From: a virus | Reading direction: 5' to 3' (one strand) | Virus record (IMG/VR): IMGVR_UViG_3300031552_000002 | Span: 1-64,000 of that record | Length of the DNA: 64,000 bases | Shown: one piece after another, positions 45,349-54,800 of the stretch | Numbering within the stretch: position 1 is the first letter of the stretch | Layout of the letters: each line of letters begins with the position of its first letter | The notes under the pieces: generated by a model | Databases searched by the model: none | Told to the model about the DNA's origin: nothing | Seen by the model: only the letters and a program-made list of their open reading frames with translations | Position numbers and translations under genes: made by a program

Positions 45349-45380
45349 GGCCCGGACCCCCTCCGCAGGGGTGCCGGGCC
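45349..45380 (-). promoter_or_regulatory. conserved leader hairpin, copy 2
   Basis: Minus strand: GGCCCGG, bulged C, ACCCC, loop, GGGGT, CCGGGCC, followed by AGGAGCTGACATG. It pairs with copy 1 at 18804 and shows a compensatory T:A to C:G change. Confidence 0.65.
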
Positions 45381-45404
45381 TTCTTCTGTCGTTGTGGTCC
45401 TGAA

Positions 45405-45543
45405 GCTATCACCTGCCGCCGCTGTTCCCGTGGAGCACCTCGCCGAGGCCGAGGCTGGGGGGTAGGGGGGTTCTTTCCTTGAAAACCTTCTTTGGAAACC
45501 TTCTGTAGGCTCCACAGAGCACTAGGTAGTGCTCCGTGGAGCA
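45405..45543. repeat. non-coding repeat region
   Basis: It holds two adjacent AAACCTTCT repeats (45480-45504) and overlapping perfect palindromes: GAGCACTAGGTAGTGCTC (45517-45534) and GTGCTCCGTGGAGCAC (45529-45544). A 22-bp tandem repeat of GAGCACTAGGT runs from 45517 into the end of the next gene. It could be a terminator for the gene at 45544 or an initiator-binding site for the gene at 44425. Confidence 0.5.
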
Positions 45544-46206
45544 CTAGGTGGTGCTGGTGGGAGCACCAGGTAGGACGAGGCCGTCCAAGACCTCTGACGG
45601 GTAGGTGGATGACACCGTGCTGGTGCCGTCCCCCCGGGTCACCTGGTAAGAGCCGTGCACAGTCGATGACACCGACCCTGCTGCTTCCATCGCGGCCCTG
45701 ACCATCAGTTCCGGTGACAGCTCTAGCCTGCTGGCCACGGCTAGGGCACCGGAGGCGATGGCCTCAGCGCTGCCGATCGCCACGTAGCCGCAGAACGGGA
45801 CGAGTACCCCGTAGTTGCTCTCGATCAGCGCGCACGAGTCATCGTGCGCGATGACGAGTTGCTCATCGCAGGACGGGAACCCCGGGCCCTGATGGGTGAG
45901 CCCAGCCTCAGCGAATGTTCGCCGGAGGAACGGGACAACGGCTCGCACGACCCAGGTGCAGAATCTCTCGTGGGGGAACCGTTCGGGGAGCTTACTTCCC
46001 GTCCGGACGCTGGACAGGATGAGCTGCGGGGTGAGCGCGATCCCGGCTGTACCCAGGTAGGCGTGAAGGTACGACCCGGTAACGGGAACGGCAACGATCT
46101 TCGGGTTGTCGTACTCGTCGCTGAGTACTGGGTCTGAATACCGGTAGTCCGCTGCGATCGCGGCACTACCACGGCCAGGCCCGGCGGCAGCGATGACCAG
46201 AGTCAT
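45544..46206 (-). CDS. proteasome/HslV-like Ntn hydrolase
   Basis: A 220-residue protein. After Met the sequence starts TLVIAAAGPGRGSAAIAADYR, placing Thr2, Asp20 and Lys36 like the Thr1, Asp17, Lys33 triad of proteasome beta and HslV subunits. Further on, VAIGSAEAIASGALAVA matches the GSGxxxAxxAL turn and helix of the family. No ATPase partner is encoded here. It might be a self-compartmenting protease or peptidase; the partner could be from the host. Confidence 0.65.
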   Translation of the reverse strand: MTLVIAAAGPGRGSAAIAADYRYSDPVLSDEYDNPKIVAVPVTGSYLHAYLGTAGIALTPQLILSSVRTGSKLPERFPHERFCTWVVRAVVPFLRRTFAEAGLTHQGPGFPSCDEQLVIAHDDSCALIESNYGVLVPFCGYVAIGSAEAIASGALAVASRLELSPELMVRAAMEAAGSVSSTVHGSYQVTRGDGTSTVSSTYPSEVLDGLVLPGAPTSTT

Positions 46207-46252
46207 CCTGGGTGGTCCTCCAGATCGGTGTGAGCGTGGAGCCGTAGCACTG

Positions 46253-46504
46253 TCAGCCAGGCTGCGGGCCCTGAGAACGCATGATCTGTGCTACGGCGTG
46301 ACCGGCGACAGCTCCGCCGGACGCCGACCATGCGTTCTTGATCCGCTCTGGCAGTTTTTCCCAGGTCGGGAGCGGTTCGCCACTGACAAGACTCACGCCG
46401 TCGGACGACTTCAAGTACATCTCGTAGTTGAGACGTCCATAATCACGATCGGAGAACTGGGTCACGGGGGAAAGATCTTGTCCCATGGGCTCGTCATCTT
46501 CCAT
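46253..46504 (-). CDS. small hypothetical protein
   Basis: An 83-residue protein with an acidic N-terminus and a helical LPTWEKLPERIKNAWSASGGAVAGH segment of the kind seen in many actinophage small proteins of unknown function. ATG 46504 or the in-frame ATG 46486; the DNA repeats GAGCCCATGG at both. Confidence 0.55.
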   Translation of the reverse strand: MEDDEPMGQDLSPVTQFSDRDYGRLNYEMYLKSSDGVSLVSGEPLPTWEKLPERIKNAWSASGGAVAGHAVAQIMRSQGPQPG

Positions 46505-46541
46505 GGGCTCATCATCGCAGGACCCCGGCCCTGGACCGAGC

Positions 46542-46582
46542 GGAAGGCGCGCCCTTGTTGCTATCGGCAGGGCGCGCCTTCC
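46542..46582 (-). terminator. late-operon terminator
   Basis: A perfect 14-bp inverted repeat (GGAAGGCGCGCCCT / AGGGCGCGCCTTCC). It lies past the last late gene (stop at 46633). Confidence 0.85.
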
Positions 46583-46632
46583 ATCTCATCCACGCGGGGC
46601 AATCCCTCGTCCCGTGACCGGGATCCTACCTG

Positions 46633-47040
46633 CTAGCTGACGCCATACCCAGCAGGCTTAGGCGGGTCAGCCCAGAACCCCGCCAGCGAGACCAGGCCAC
46701 CAGCCAGCGACGCCAGGAGAAGGGCACGCCACCCGTCCGGCCCGAGGTCCACCATCCCGGCCAGCGATACCGGCATCAGGCCCAGGGCAACGCCGGCAGC
46801 TGTCGCCACGAATCGCGCAGCAGGTCCAGCCGGTCCCAGCCCTGCTAGTGCTCGCAGGACCCCGTGAATCCCGGTCACGATGACGGCGCCCGTCAGGGCG
46901 AGGGCCGTCGTCGAGACGCTAATACGGCCTTCAGCCGCTTCCACGGTCGCGAGGATCGGGACCACCGTTTGAAGGATCTGCCTGGCTACAGAGGACACCA
47001 TGGTCCTCCACCAGTCAGGGGCGAGCAGTAGATCTGTCAT
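46633..47040 (-). CDS. holin-like membrane protein
   Basis: A 135-residue protein with four hydrophobic segments (about residues 15-30, 45-65, 78-95 and 105-122). It lies just after the coiled-coil membrane protein and endolysin, the usual position of a holin. Start overlaps the previous gene. Confidence 0.65.
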   Translation of the reverse strand: MTDLLLAPDWWRTMVSSVARQILQTVVPILATVEAAEGRISVSTTALALTGAVIVTGIHGVLRALAGLGPAGPAARFVATAAGVALGLMPVSLAGMVDLGPDGWRALLLASLAGGLVSLAGFWADPPKPAGYGVS

Positions 47041-47434
47041 CTTGCGTTCTCCTCGTCGTGTTGAGCCGGTCGAGGACCGGGACTTCGTCCACGGTCCCCC
47101 CGATTTCCGTGAGTCTTCGCGCGTGGACGATGGACCAGTCCCTCATCGACCTTGCCCAGACCCCTATTTCCCCGAGGGCAGCGTGGGCGTCGGCGAGATC
47201 TTGGGTAAGGGCCTCGACGCGGCTGCTGGCGTCGGTGAGGGCAGCGCGGACGCGGTCGAGTTCGTTTCGGAGATCCCCGATGATCGCACTGTAGGTTTCG
47301 GTGCGGATCCGGTCGGCTTCAGCGTCGGCTTTCTCTGCCTCTGATTTCCGGCCGCGTTTCTCGGACCAGAGCATGACGAGGGTAGTAAGACCGCTGGTCG
47401 TGATGACTGGACCGGCGGCCTCGGGCCAGGGCAT
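47015..47434 (-). CDS. membrane-anchored coiled-coil protein of the lysis module
   Basis: A 139-residue protein with one N-terminal hydrophobic segment (PVITTSGLTTLVMLW) and a long charged coiled-coil (about 25-105). Proteins with this plan next to endolysin are often second holins or spanin-like factors. The basic C-terminus overlaps the next gene by 26 nt. Confidence 0.6.
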   Translation of the reverse strand: MPWPEAAGPVITTSGLTTLVMLWSEKRGRKSEAEKADAEADRIRTETYSAIIGDLRNELDRVRAALTDASSRVEALTQDLADAHAALGEIGVWARSMRDWSIVHARRLTEIGGTVDEVPVLDRLNTTRRTQDDRSTARP

Positions 47435-47435
47435 C

Positions 47436-48017
47436 TTACTTTGTCCTGGCCTCGATGGCGGCGACTGTTTTCCGGAGTTCAGTGATTGATGCCTGGAGCT
47501 GGGCGAGGGTCTGGAGGACGTGAATAGTGTTCAGGTAGGCGCCTCTGACTGATTGGAAGAACGTTATTTTCTGTCCGTCTTGGGGGAGATCAACGCGGTC
47601 GTCTGGTTTCATGTCGATATCCTCGGTGGTGTTTTCGCGTGGGGCCGGTAGTTTGGCGGCGTGGTGCCATCTCCTGCCGCTGATGTTCCCTATTCGTATT
47701 CCGAGGGCGGAACTCATGGCCTCAACGGTGTGGCCGTTCCCGAGGCTTATCGCGACGTGTTCCTCGGCTCGTGTCCCCCGGTAGAGTAAAGCACCCAAGG
47801 TCTGGGAGGCGTCTTCGACGGCTAGGGCCAGACCGAGATCCTTAAGATACGCGTACTGGGACGCAGAGTAGTGCGGTAAAGGGATCCCGAAATGGGCGGC
47901 GCACCACATGACGAGGCCGGAGCAGTCGAACGAGTCAGGGCCTTCAGCACCCCACACGTAGGGCTTTCCTCGCTGGGCAAGGGCCAGAGCGATGAACTGT
48001 TCAGTGTCGTTCATCAT
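47436..48017 (-). CDS. NlpC/P60-family endolysin
   Basis: A 193-residue protein. The catalytic domain has YVWGAEGPDSFDCSGLVMW with the nucleophile Cys32, then EEHVAISLGNG with the likely catalytic His. The C-terminal 70 residues form a coiled-coil, perhaps for binding or multimer formation. It cuts cell-wall peptides. Followed by two membrane genes, giving a lysis cassette. Confidence 0.85.
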   Translation of the reverse strand: MMNDTEQFIALALAQRGKPYVWGAEGPDSFDCSGLVMWCAAHFGIPLPHYSASQYAYLKDLGLALAVEDASQTLGALLYRGTRAEEHVAISLGNGHTVEAMSSALGIRIGNISGRRWHHAAKLPAPRENTTEDIDMKPDDRVDLPQDGQKITFFQSVRGAYLNTIHVLQTLAQLQASITELRKTVAAIEARTK

Positions 48018-48023
48018 AGCTTG

Positions 48024-48488
48024 TCAGGTCTCACCCAAGTACTGGGCTTCAATTGTCGAGAACCTCACGTCCTGTTGCGTCTCATTGCCGTAGATGGAAA
48101 GCCTCGCGGCGAGTCTCGTTCCGGCCGCAACGGTGAACCACGGGTTTATTTCAGCGCTACCGCAGAGCATAGTGCCCGTCCCGTTGATGTAGACACTCCC
48201 TGAAAGCACGATCTCCGCTATCTGTTCTTCCGATCCGGAAGCCCCGACCCCGAGCCCAACGAGAGCACGCATATAGGACGCTGGGACGGCAGGCCCGGAG
48301 CTAGAATGCGGGTGGTGCGTGAGCCTCAACACATAGGTGTCATCGGCTGCGGACGCGATCACTTCATACCATCCCCCATACCCACCAGCAGCGGACCCCT
48401 GCAATGTTTGGGTGATGGTTGTGATCCTGGTGTCATTCTTTTTTCCTGCGAGCGCTAGCTGTTTCTTCCCGATCTGCGACAGGCTCAC
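48024..48488 (-). CDS. tail-tip or fibre-associated protein
   Basis: A 154-residue protein with strand-rich sequence and Gly/Ser turns (SAAGGYGGWYEVIA, SAEINPWFTVAAGTRLAARLSIYGNE), typical of receptor-binding or decoration domains. The ATG overlaps the previous stop. Function inferred from position after baseplate genes. Confidence 0.55.
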   Translation of the reverse strand: MSLSQIGKKQLALAGKKNDTRITTITQTLQGSAAGGYGGWYEVIASAADDTYVLRLTHHPHSSSGPAVPASYMRALVGLGVGASGSEEQIAEIVLSGSVYINGTGTMLCGSAEINPWFTVAAGTRLAARLSIYGNETQQDVRFSTIEAQYLGET

Positions 48489-48847
48489 GAGATCACCTCT
48501 GAGATGAGCGAGCCTGAAAGGTTGAAGGCCAGCGTGTCAGCGACGGATGACACGACGTAGATGGTGTCTCCGCTGGAGGCGGTGTATCCAGTGGTGAGGG
48601 CGTGGAACTCTCCTGGTCGCACTACGACGTTTTTCGCGACGTAGTGTTCTGCCGCCGTCGTTCCTACACCGGACGGACGCATGATGACGTCGTATCGTGC
48701 TTCCGTCCCGGATGCGATTGTTGCCACGTTGCACACCGAGATCGTCGAAACAACTAACTGCACCCCGGTGGGGACCGTGTAGAAAAGGACTTCTGAAGTC
48801 CCGGAGGGGCATTCTTGCCCCAGAATACTGTACGACGTTATCATCAT
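48485..48847 (-). CDS. small structural (tail-tip) protein
   Basis: A 120-residue beta-rich protein: VLFYTVPTGVQLVVSTISVCN... and GEFHALTTGYTASSGDTIYVVSSVADTLAFNLSG. This pattern is common in phage tail or fibre accessory proteins. Overlaps both neighbours. Confidence 0.55.
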   Translation of the reverse strand: MMITSYSILGQECPSGTSEVLFYTVPTGVQLVVSTISVCNVATIASGTEARYDVIMRPSGVGTTAAEHYVAKNVVVRPGEFHALTTGYTASSGDTIYVVSSVADTLAFNLSGSLISEVIS

Positions 48848-49317
48848 GCGCCCATCAGGATAAAGGGATGAACAATTGCCGCCATCTCTAATGGGGCAAG
48901 AGAACTCTCCGTGTTCGTCACGCGCCCATCAAGCGCTGAGAGCTGAGCCACCGTCGCATACTGGTAAGTCTCCGATGGTGTCTCTGTGGCCGGTGCCAGT
49001 ATCGCTATCTGGACCGGTGGAACCATCGCCGATGGCAACTGGAAAGACCACGACCGGCCACCGGCAAACAACTCCTTGACGTCCCACGTCCAGCCTGTAG
49101 GCGACGTCAGCGGGTCATCCGTCACGAGAAGGTCTATCGAGAACTCGCCGGACCCGTCGAGCGTAACCAACAGTGGCGTAGGTGGGACGACGACGTTCCC
49201 CGCCTGATCGAGAACCGTCGTCGATGGCTGGAACCGGACCTGACCCGCCACGGGGTCACCGTCAGGAGCCTGGTATGCCCCCACGACGCTCTTGTATGTG
49301 AACGGCGGTGTAGCCAT
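48844..49317 (-). CDS. minor tail/fibre protein
   Basis: A 157-residue protein starting FTYKSVVGAYQAPDGDPVAGQVRFQPS, a head domain used in siphovirus fibre proteins, then WTWDVKELFAGGRSWSFQLP and a C-terminal helix LSALDGRVTNTESSLAPLE that could trimerise. ATG 49317 with GGAGGTGATCTGAGGA. Confidence 0.65.
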   Translation of the reverse strand: MATPPFTYKSVVGAYQAPDGDPVAGQVRFQPSTTVLDQAGNVVVPPTPLLVTLDGSGEFSIDLLVTDDPLTSPTGWTWDVKELFAGGRSWSFQLPSAMVPPVQIAILAPATETPSETYQYATVAQLSALDGRVTNTESSLAPLEMAAIVHPFILMGA

Positions 49318-49320
49318 TCC

Positions 49321-49377
49321 TCAGATCACCTCCACGCGCATTGGTAGAAATCCATTTCCCGCATTGGAATGTCTCAC
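49321..49377 (-). pseudogene. C-terminal remnant of a tail gene
   Basis: An 18-codon ORF ending FLPMRVEVI followed by TGA. This ending is the usual last segment of actinophage minor tail proteins. Its GTG overlaps the stop of the SLOG-like gene. It looks like the tail end of a gene that lost its body, perhaps when the SLOG-like gene came in, or a tiny retained ORF. Confidence 0.5.
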
Positions 49378-49868
49378 TGTCGGCGCTCTGCACCATCAGG
49401 CCAGATGACGTTTACTGGTAATCCGATTCGCCGAGCACGCGCGACGATATCAGAAGTCCCGCCAAGGTATGGCGAATCGATACCGTCCCAGACGGCTATT
49501 AGCTGGTCAATGGCGCCGAGCATCTTTTTTCCGGCAGCTAAATACGCTGCCGCCCCTGAAGGCCCATTGTGCGCGTACTGGATTGTTCTTGCACGACTCA
49601 ACAGCTCGTCGAACTGCTCGACGCCATCATCATCAATGATGTCATCGCGGTAGTCTGTGGCTGGGATTATCGCGTCAAGAACCCCACCGAGTTCGAGAAC
49701 AACATTAGCGAAAATCTGGTCCGCTCCAGCCGCAAGACTACTGACACCAACTATTTCTTGGGTTTCGCTGATCGGTGTCAGAAAGTTTCTCACGGCATCT
49801 TCAATGCCAGGAACGCAGCTATTGACAAGCTTGATGTGCCCGGTGATTCCGATTCTCACAGGTCTCAC
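49374..49868 (-). CDS. SLOG-fold nucleotide-binding-like protein
   Basis: A 164-residue Rossmann-like protein: RIGITGHIKL (first strand and loop), VGVSSLAAGADQIFANVVLELGG, then DQLIAVWDG, and GGTSDIVARARRIGLPVNVIWP. The order matches SLOG/LOG-type proteins, which bind nucleotide or ADP-ribose-like signals and are often linked with defence. It is less GC-rich than the structural genes on both sides. GTG overlaps the previous stop. It looks like a foreign gene (moron) inside the tail operon. Confidence 0.65.
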   Translation of the reverse strand: MRPVRIGITGHIKLVNSCVPGIEDAVRNFLTPISETQEIVGVSSLAAGADQIFANVVLELGGVLDAIIPATDYRDDIIDDDGVEQFDELLSRARTIQYAHNGPSGAAAYLAAGKKMLGAIDQLIAVWDGIDSPYLGGTSDIVARARRIGLPVNVIWPDGAERRQ

Positions 49869-50998
49869 GTCACCACCCCATCACCAGGCAGGAGCCTGTC
49901 TATCTGAGCTGACATCCGTTCCTCCCACGTTTTCATGATCGACCCGAGTTCGAGGGTCGCCTTCACGCCGCCAGACCCGGACACCGACAGGGCTATCTGT
50001 GACACCCGGCGCTCCACGACCTGCAACCCGGCAGCCCGGGTCAGGATCCAGTCCCCGGGCCGGTAGTCCACCCACGGACGTGACCCGTCAGCAGCGTCCG
50101 TCACCTCGTGCGTGAGCTGGACATCAGCGGCCCCATGAGCCCCCAGATACAGGTCACCGAGCGAATCGAGGACCCCTGAGGCTGCCTTCGATTCTGAGAC
50201 GAAGGCTTCACGGGCTCGCCTTCCGGTAAGGGCCTGGGTACGGCGTGCCGTCGCGTCAGCGGCCCCCAGGACGAGGACAGCAGTCGCTACGGCTTTCCGT
50301 GACCTCGCGACCGGCGCCGAGGTCACGTCCCGCCCAGGACGGAGCATCACGGGCTGGTGCCGCTCCAGGCCACCGGCCCACCGGTGCAGCTCCAGCTCAC
50401 GGCCGTCCCACCGGGTCTCCAGCAGCCGCGCCTCTACCAGGGCCTTCACCACCGAGGAAAGTGTCGCCCCGGCCTTGTGGGTCACGGTGACCGTGGTGGG
50501 CCACGCCACCCCAGAGGCGTCTACGGTCGCGGTCCCCGACACCGTGACACCCTGGAGGAGCCCCCGGGCCTGCGCCGACGTCACCAGGTCAGTGACGATC
50601 TTCCCTGGTGTTTCTGCCGTCCACGCCCACTCCGCCGGGGTCGTCCCGACGCCGCCCGAGGGCGGGACGAGGGCCTCGTCCAGGAGCGCGCTCAACCCGC
50701 GGCCCGTGATCCTGAGGGTCTCGGTCGCCGGGTCATCGCTGATCCACGTCGAGGCGTCATCGTCGAGAACCCACCAGGACGTGACCGCGCCACCCTCGTA
50801 CGGGATCGTGACCGACAGCTGCCGGTCCTCATCCACGTCGAGATGCTCTGCCCCGACCGAGGACCGGGGGACTTCGAGTTGCAGGGATCCTTCCCCAGAC
50901 AGGACCTCCGAGATAGTCACCGACTGGTAGCCGCCGAGGACGGCAAGGCCCGTGGAGCCGGTTTCGTCCCACACCTTCAGGATCGGGTAGGGGATCAC
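49865..50998 (-). CDS. ReqiPepy6 Gp37-like tail protein
   Basis: A 377-residue protein. IPYPILKVWDETG at the start, GGYQSVTISEVLSGEGSLQLEVP, and a C-terminus KATLELGSIMKTWEERMSAQIDRLLP match the siphovirus Gp37-like baseplate/tail-tip family, in which the last helix carries the WEER pattern. It follows Dit, as expected for a Tal-like tip protein. GTG overlaps the Dit stop. Confidence 0.75.
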   Translation of the reverse strand: MIPYPILKVWDETGSTGLAVLGGYQSVTISEVLSGEGSLQLEVPRSSVGAEHLDVDEDRQLSVTIPYEGGAVTSWWVLDDDASTWISDDPATETLRITGRGLSALLDEALVPPSGGVGTTPAEWAWTAETPGKIVTDLVTSAQARGLLQGVTVSGTATVDASGVAWPTTVTVTHKAGATLSSVVKALVEARLLETRWDGRELELHRWAGGLERHQPVMLRPGRDVTSAPVARSRKAVATAVLVLGAADATARRTQALTGRRAREAFVSESKAASGVLDSLGDLYLGAHGAADVQLTHEVTDAADGSRPWVDYRPGDWILTRAAGLQVVERRVSQIALSVSGSGGVKATLELGSIMKTWEERMSAQIDRLLPGDGVVT

Positions 50999-51870
50999 CG
51001 GAGCCACTTCCGGTGTGTCTCGAACGCGACACTGAACCCGTCCGAGGCCCCAGTCGTGGCCACCAGAACACTCGGGCCGCGGTTCGGGGCAGGCGCCGGG
51101 GCCAGCTCGATAATCACCTGGTCGGTGAGGACCAGAGACGTGATGACCGACGTCGCCCCGACCACGGCCGTCCACGCCCCGGAATCCACGACCAGGGACT
51201 CGGCCCCGGAGAGAGCCGACGCATACGCGAACCCCGACCCTGTCTCCTCGTCATACACCGACACTGTGGAGCACGGGCCGGTCACCGTGACCACGGCATC
51301 AGAGCAGGGGGCGGTCTGCCCTGCCAGCGAGTACACCTCCATCGTCTGCTCACCCCCGGTCGACGTGTCATAGTCCACGCGGTGCGTCACCGGGTCCGTG
51401 TCTTCCCAGAACGACCCGGGGACCGACAGCTCGACTGACAGCCGGTACGCGGTGTCACCGATGGGCTTCGGTGCCAACGCTGAGACGACCTCACAGCCGG
51501 CAACCCGCCGGGACCCGTCGGCGTGGACTCGCTCCACTTGCAGGAGCCGGTGACGTGGGGCGAAGGCCCGGAGGAGCTCGTCGAGAGCCTGCTCGGACGC
51601 GGCGCGCCGCTCCAGACCGGTCACAGGGGCGACATGCCCTCCAGCTCCGGTGCCGTTCACGGCCAGGGTGAGGGTTTTCTTCCCAGGGCCGTAGCGTTTC
51701 CGGCGCCAGGACGTTCCGTGGACGCCGAGCAGAGTGGTGTCCTCTCCCCGGAGTCCGGGGACGTCGTCCCAGCCGTCGCGGTTTTCGATGGTCACCCCGT
51801 TGTCGTCGGTGACCTGGGCCCAGCGGTCCAGGCGGGCGCCGTCCACATACCAGCCCTCAGTCAGCGCCAT
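50995..51870 (-). CDS. distal tail protein (Dit-like)
   Basis: A 291-residue protein with YVDGARLDRWAQVTDDNGVTIENRDGWDDVPGLRGEDTT at the start (the strand-rich N-terminal ring domain of Dit), TLTLAVNGTG, and VELSVPGSFWED. It follows the tape measure and precedes the tip protein, the canonical Dit place. The ATG shares one base with the tape-measure stop. Confidence 0.75.
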   Translation of the reverse strand: MALTEGWYVDGARLDRWAQVTDDNGVTIENRDGWDDVPGLRGEDTTLLGVHGTSWRRKRYGPGKKTLTLAVNGTGAGGHVAPVTGLERRAASEQALDELLRAFAPRHRLLQVERVHADGSRRVAGCEVVSALAPKPIGDTAYRLSVELSVPGSFWEDTDPVTHRVDYDTSTGGEQTMEVYSLAGQTAPCSDAVVTVTGPCSTVSVYDEETGSGFAYASALSGAESLVVDSGAWTAVVGATSVITSLVLTDQVIIELAPAPAPNRGPSVLVATTGASDGFSVAFETHRKWLR

Positions 51871-54800
51871 CAGCCGAACATCCCCACTGCGGCGAGGCGC
51901 CGCATCACCCGGGTCGTGGATTCCGAGGCCGTCTCAGGGACAGGGTTCGTGACCTCGACATTCACGGTGGCGCCGGTGGCGAGCTGGTCCCACTGCTGGG
52001 GGGTCAGGACCGGTTCCGGGTGCCCGGTCCGGTTGACGACAGTGGTTACGCCGGGGGGGATCCACCCGCCGGAATCGTATTTCAGGACAGGGCCGCCCCC
52101 GGAGAACCCGGGGATAATGTTGAGCGCAGACCTGAGTTTACTGACAATCCCGTTCGTGAGTTTCCGCGGAATCGCGGAAAGCATTCGCCCGAGCGGATTA
52201 TCGGCTACTTCTTTCATTTTGTCGAGCCAATGCCCGATTGCTCTGCGGACCCAGCCGAGGGGATTCTTGAAATCGAATCCCGGTGGGGCGTCCTCGGCGT
52301 TACCGCCCGGCCCGAGATTCTCGAGGTAATACTGTTTCGGGAGCGACATCACGGATCTGGCTCCTTGGCCGACGAAGATGCCGTACTTGCTGCCCTTCGC
52401 TTCGAAGGGTAGCGATGCGAGATTCCCCACCATGTGCGTGCGTGAGACGCCGATCGTGTACATGCCTGTCCCAGGTTTAAAACCGAGAGACGGGAAATCT
52501 GCCCTCGTAGTGAACGCACGCCGGTACGACGGACGTCCCGTTAGCCTGTTGAAGACCTCACCAGTGAGCCCTGAGCAGTCATACCCGCCGGGCCCGACGC
52601 CACCCCACACGTAGGGCAGGGGGTCCACAGACGGGAGCCAGTCCCTTACCTGCTGGACCACGCCACCAGCCGCGTACTTCGAGCCGATCACGGTGCGTCC
52701 TGGGTCCCCGGACACGTTGACTTTCCCCCCAGCCGCGTTCAGGAGGTCGAGGAAGTCCAGCCCGAGAGCCTTCACCGCCGCAGCATTGATCACGTACTCG
52801 CCGGCGGACAGGCGCGCGAGGACACTGTCTGACGTCGCGGTACCCGGGCCGTTGACCCTACCGCCTCTAGCGAATCCCTCAGGTAGTTTCACTTCGTCAA
52901 CCGGGTCAACACCGAACCAGCCGGCGACCTTGTTCCAGGTCCCGATGATTCCCTTGTTGATGATCGTGTTGACCATGAATCTGACGGGTATCTTCGCGGC
53001 ATCACTGATCGAGTCCCAAGCTGCCTTGATGGCGTCCACGCCGCGTCGGAATGGTGGCGCAACATTCTTACTAATGAAGTCCCCGAACGTACTGAAAATA
53101 GGTCTCAGCACATTGTTCCATGTCGCGGACAAGAACGACGCTATCCCATTGAACACGGGAATGAAGATGACGTCCTTCAACCAGGTGAACACCGGGGCGA
53201 GAACGCTCTCGACGAACATTTTAATAGCAGCGAATATGACTTTAATGACGGACCATGCGAGTTGGATCGCCGTCGTAACCAACGCCCACACGAGCTGTAT
53301 CTGCGGCAGTAACGTCGCCTTGAACACTGGGATGAGAACGGACTCGATGTATGAACGGATCGCGGCGAATACGACTTTAATGACGGACCACGCGGCGCTG
53401 ATCGCCAACCGTATTCCGCTAAATGCCGGGCGGACGGCGTTCTCCAGAAGCCAGGTGAACGCGACCCCGAGCACATCATGGATCGTCCCCGCGATCTGCG
53501 AGAACGCCGCCCCCAAGGTGGACGCGAGGAGCCCGACAGCGGCCCCCACGGCTTCCGCCACCGTATCCACAACGGTCCGGAACACGTCCCAGTGCTGGTA
53601 TGCCTGGACGACAGCGAGCCCCAGCAGTGCCAGCGCAGCGACCACTACGGCGACGACCCCGATAATGACGCCGAGGGACACCGACAGCGTCCCGATCGTC
53701 ACCGTGAAGGCCATCACCGGGGCCGTGATGACCCCGACCACCAGGCCCATCACACTGAGAGCCACCGACACCGCCGTCAGGGAGATCGCCACCGCCTGGA
53801 TGGCCCACGGCGGCATCGCGGCAATGAGGTTCGCGAACTGCCCGATGAGCTGGAGAACGACCGGGCCGATCGGAGACAACGCCACCGTGATCTGCGTGAA
53901 GGCCCTAGAAATGGACGCGATGGTCTGGGCTACTACCGGTCCGGTCTCACGCAGATAGCCCATGAGAGCCTGCACGGCCTCGGACCCACCAGCGGACTTC
54001 CCGAACTCAGCGAACCTCGCTGAGAGATCTTCCAGGGACTTCCCGAGCCCCATCCCCACCGGTGAGAAAGCCTGAAACAGCCCGGCGAACCCCGTGGTGA
54101 GGTTCCCCAGAGTCCGCGCGAATATCTGCACTGACGTGATCGCAGTCCCACCGAGCCACGAGAAGAACTGGCGCCACCACGGCCCGGCGAGCGTGGCCCC
54201 GGCTTCCCGGGCCAGCTCTCCGAGAGCAGCACCCATCCGCCCGACCCACGTCGTGAAACCACCCAGGTAAGGAAGGACAGAACGGATCCCGTCCTGGAGC
54301 CCGGGCAAGAACCCGCTCTGCGCGACCTTCGGGATCTCCCGGAGCTGGGGGAGGAGTGTCCCGGCGATGAACTGCGCGAACGCGCGGCCCTCCGGTGAGA
54401 GAGCCGCCATCCTCTGCTGAAGGTCCAGCATCGCGGCGCCGCCGACCGATCCGGCCGAGAGCGCTGCCTGCTCGATTCCACGCTGGGCAGAGACCACAGC
54501 CTGTTGCGCGGACGCTACGGACGCCGCTGACCGGCGCTGCTGCTCGGCTGACGACCGGACCGCTACGGCGAGGGCCAGCTCGGCGTCAGCGACCTTCCGC
54601 GACGCCTCACGGTGGGCGTCAGCGGCCCCGGTGACGGCGTCCCTGACTCCCTGCTGGGCGTCAGCGACCCGCCGTGCCGACTGCTCCTGCTGGAGCCCAG
54701 CCTGAGCCGACGCGTCCGCCACTCTCTGCTCGGCGTCCCCCACCTGGCGGCGTGCCTGCGCCGTACGCTTCTGGGCGTTGGTCACGGCGTCAGAACCCTC

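Noticed and set aside
45405-45543. attP core near the palindromes
   Set aside because: There is no integrase in the window and no tRNA-like end; the repeats fit a terminator or initiator site better.
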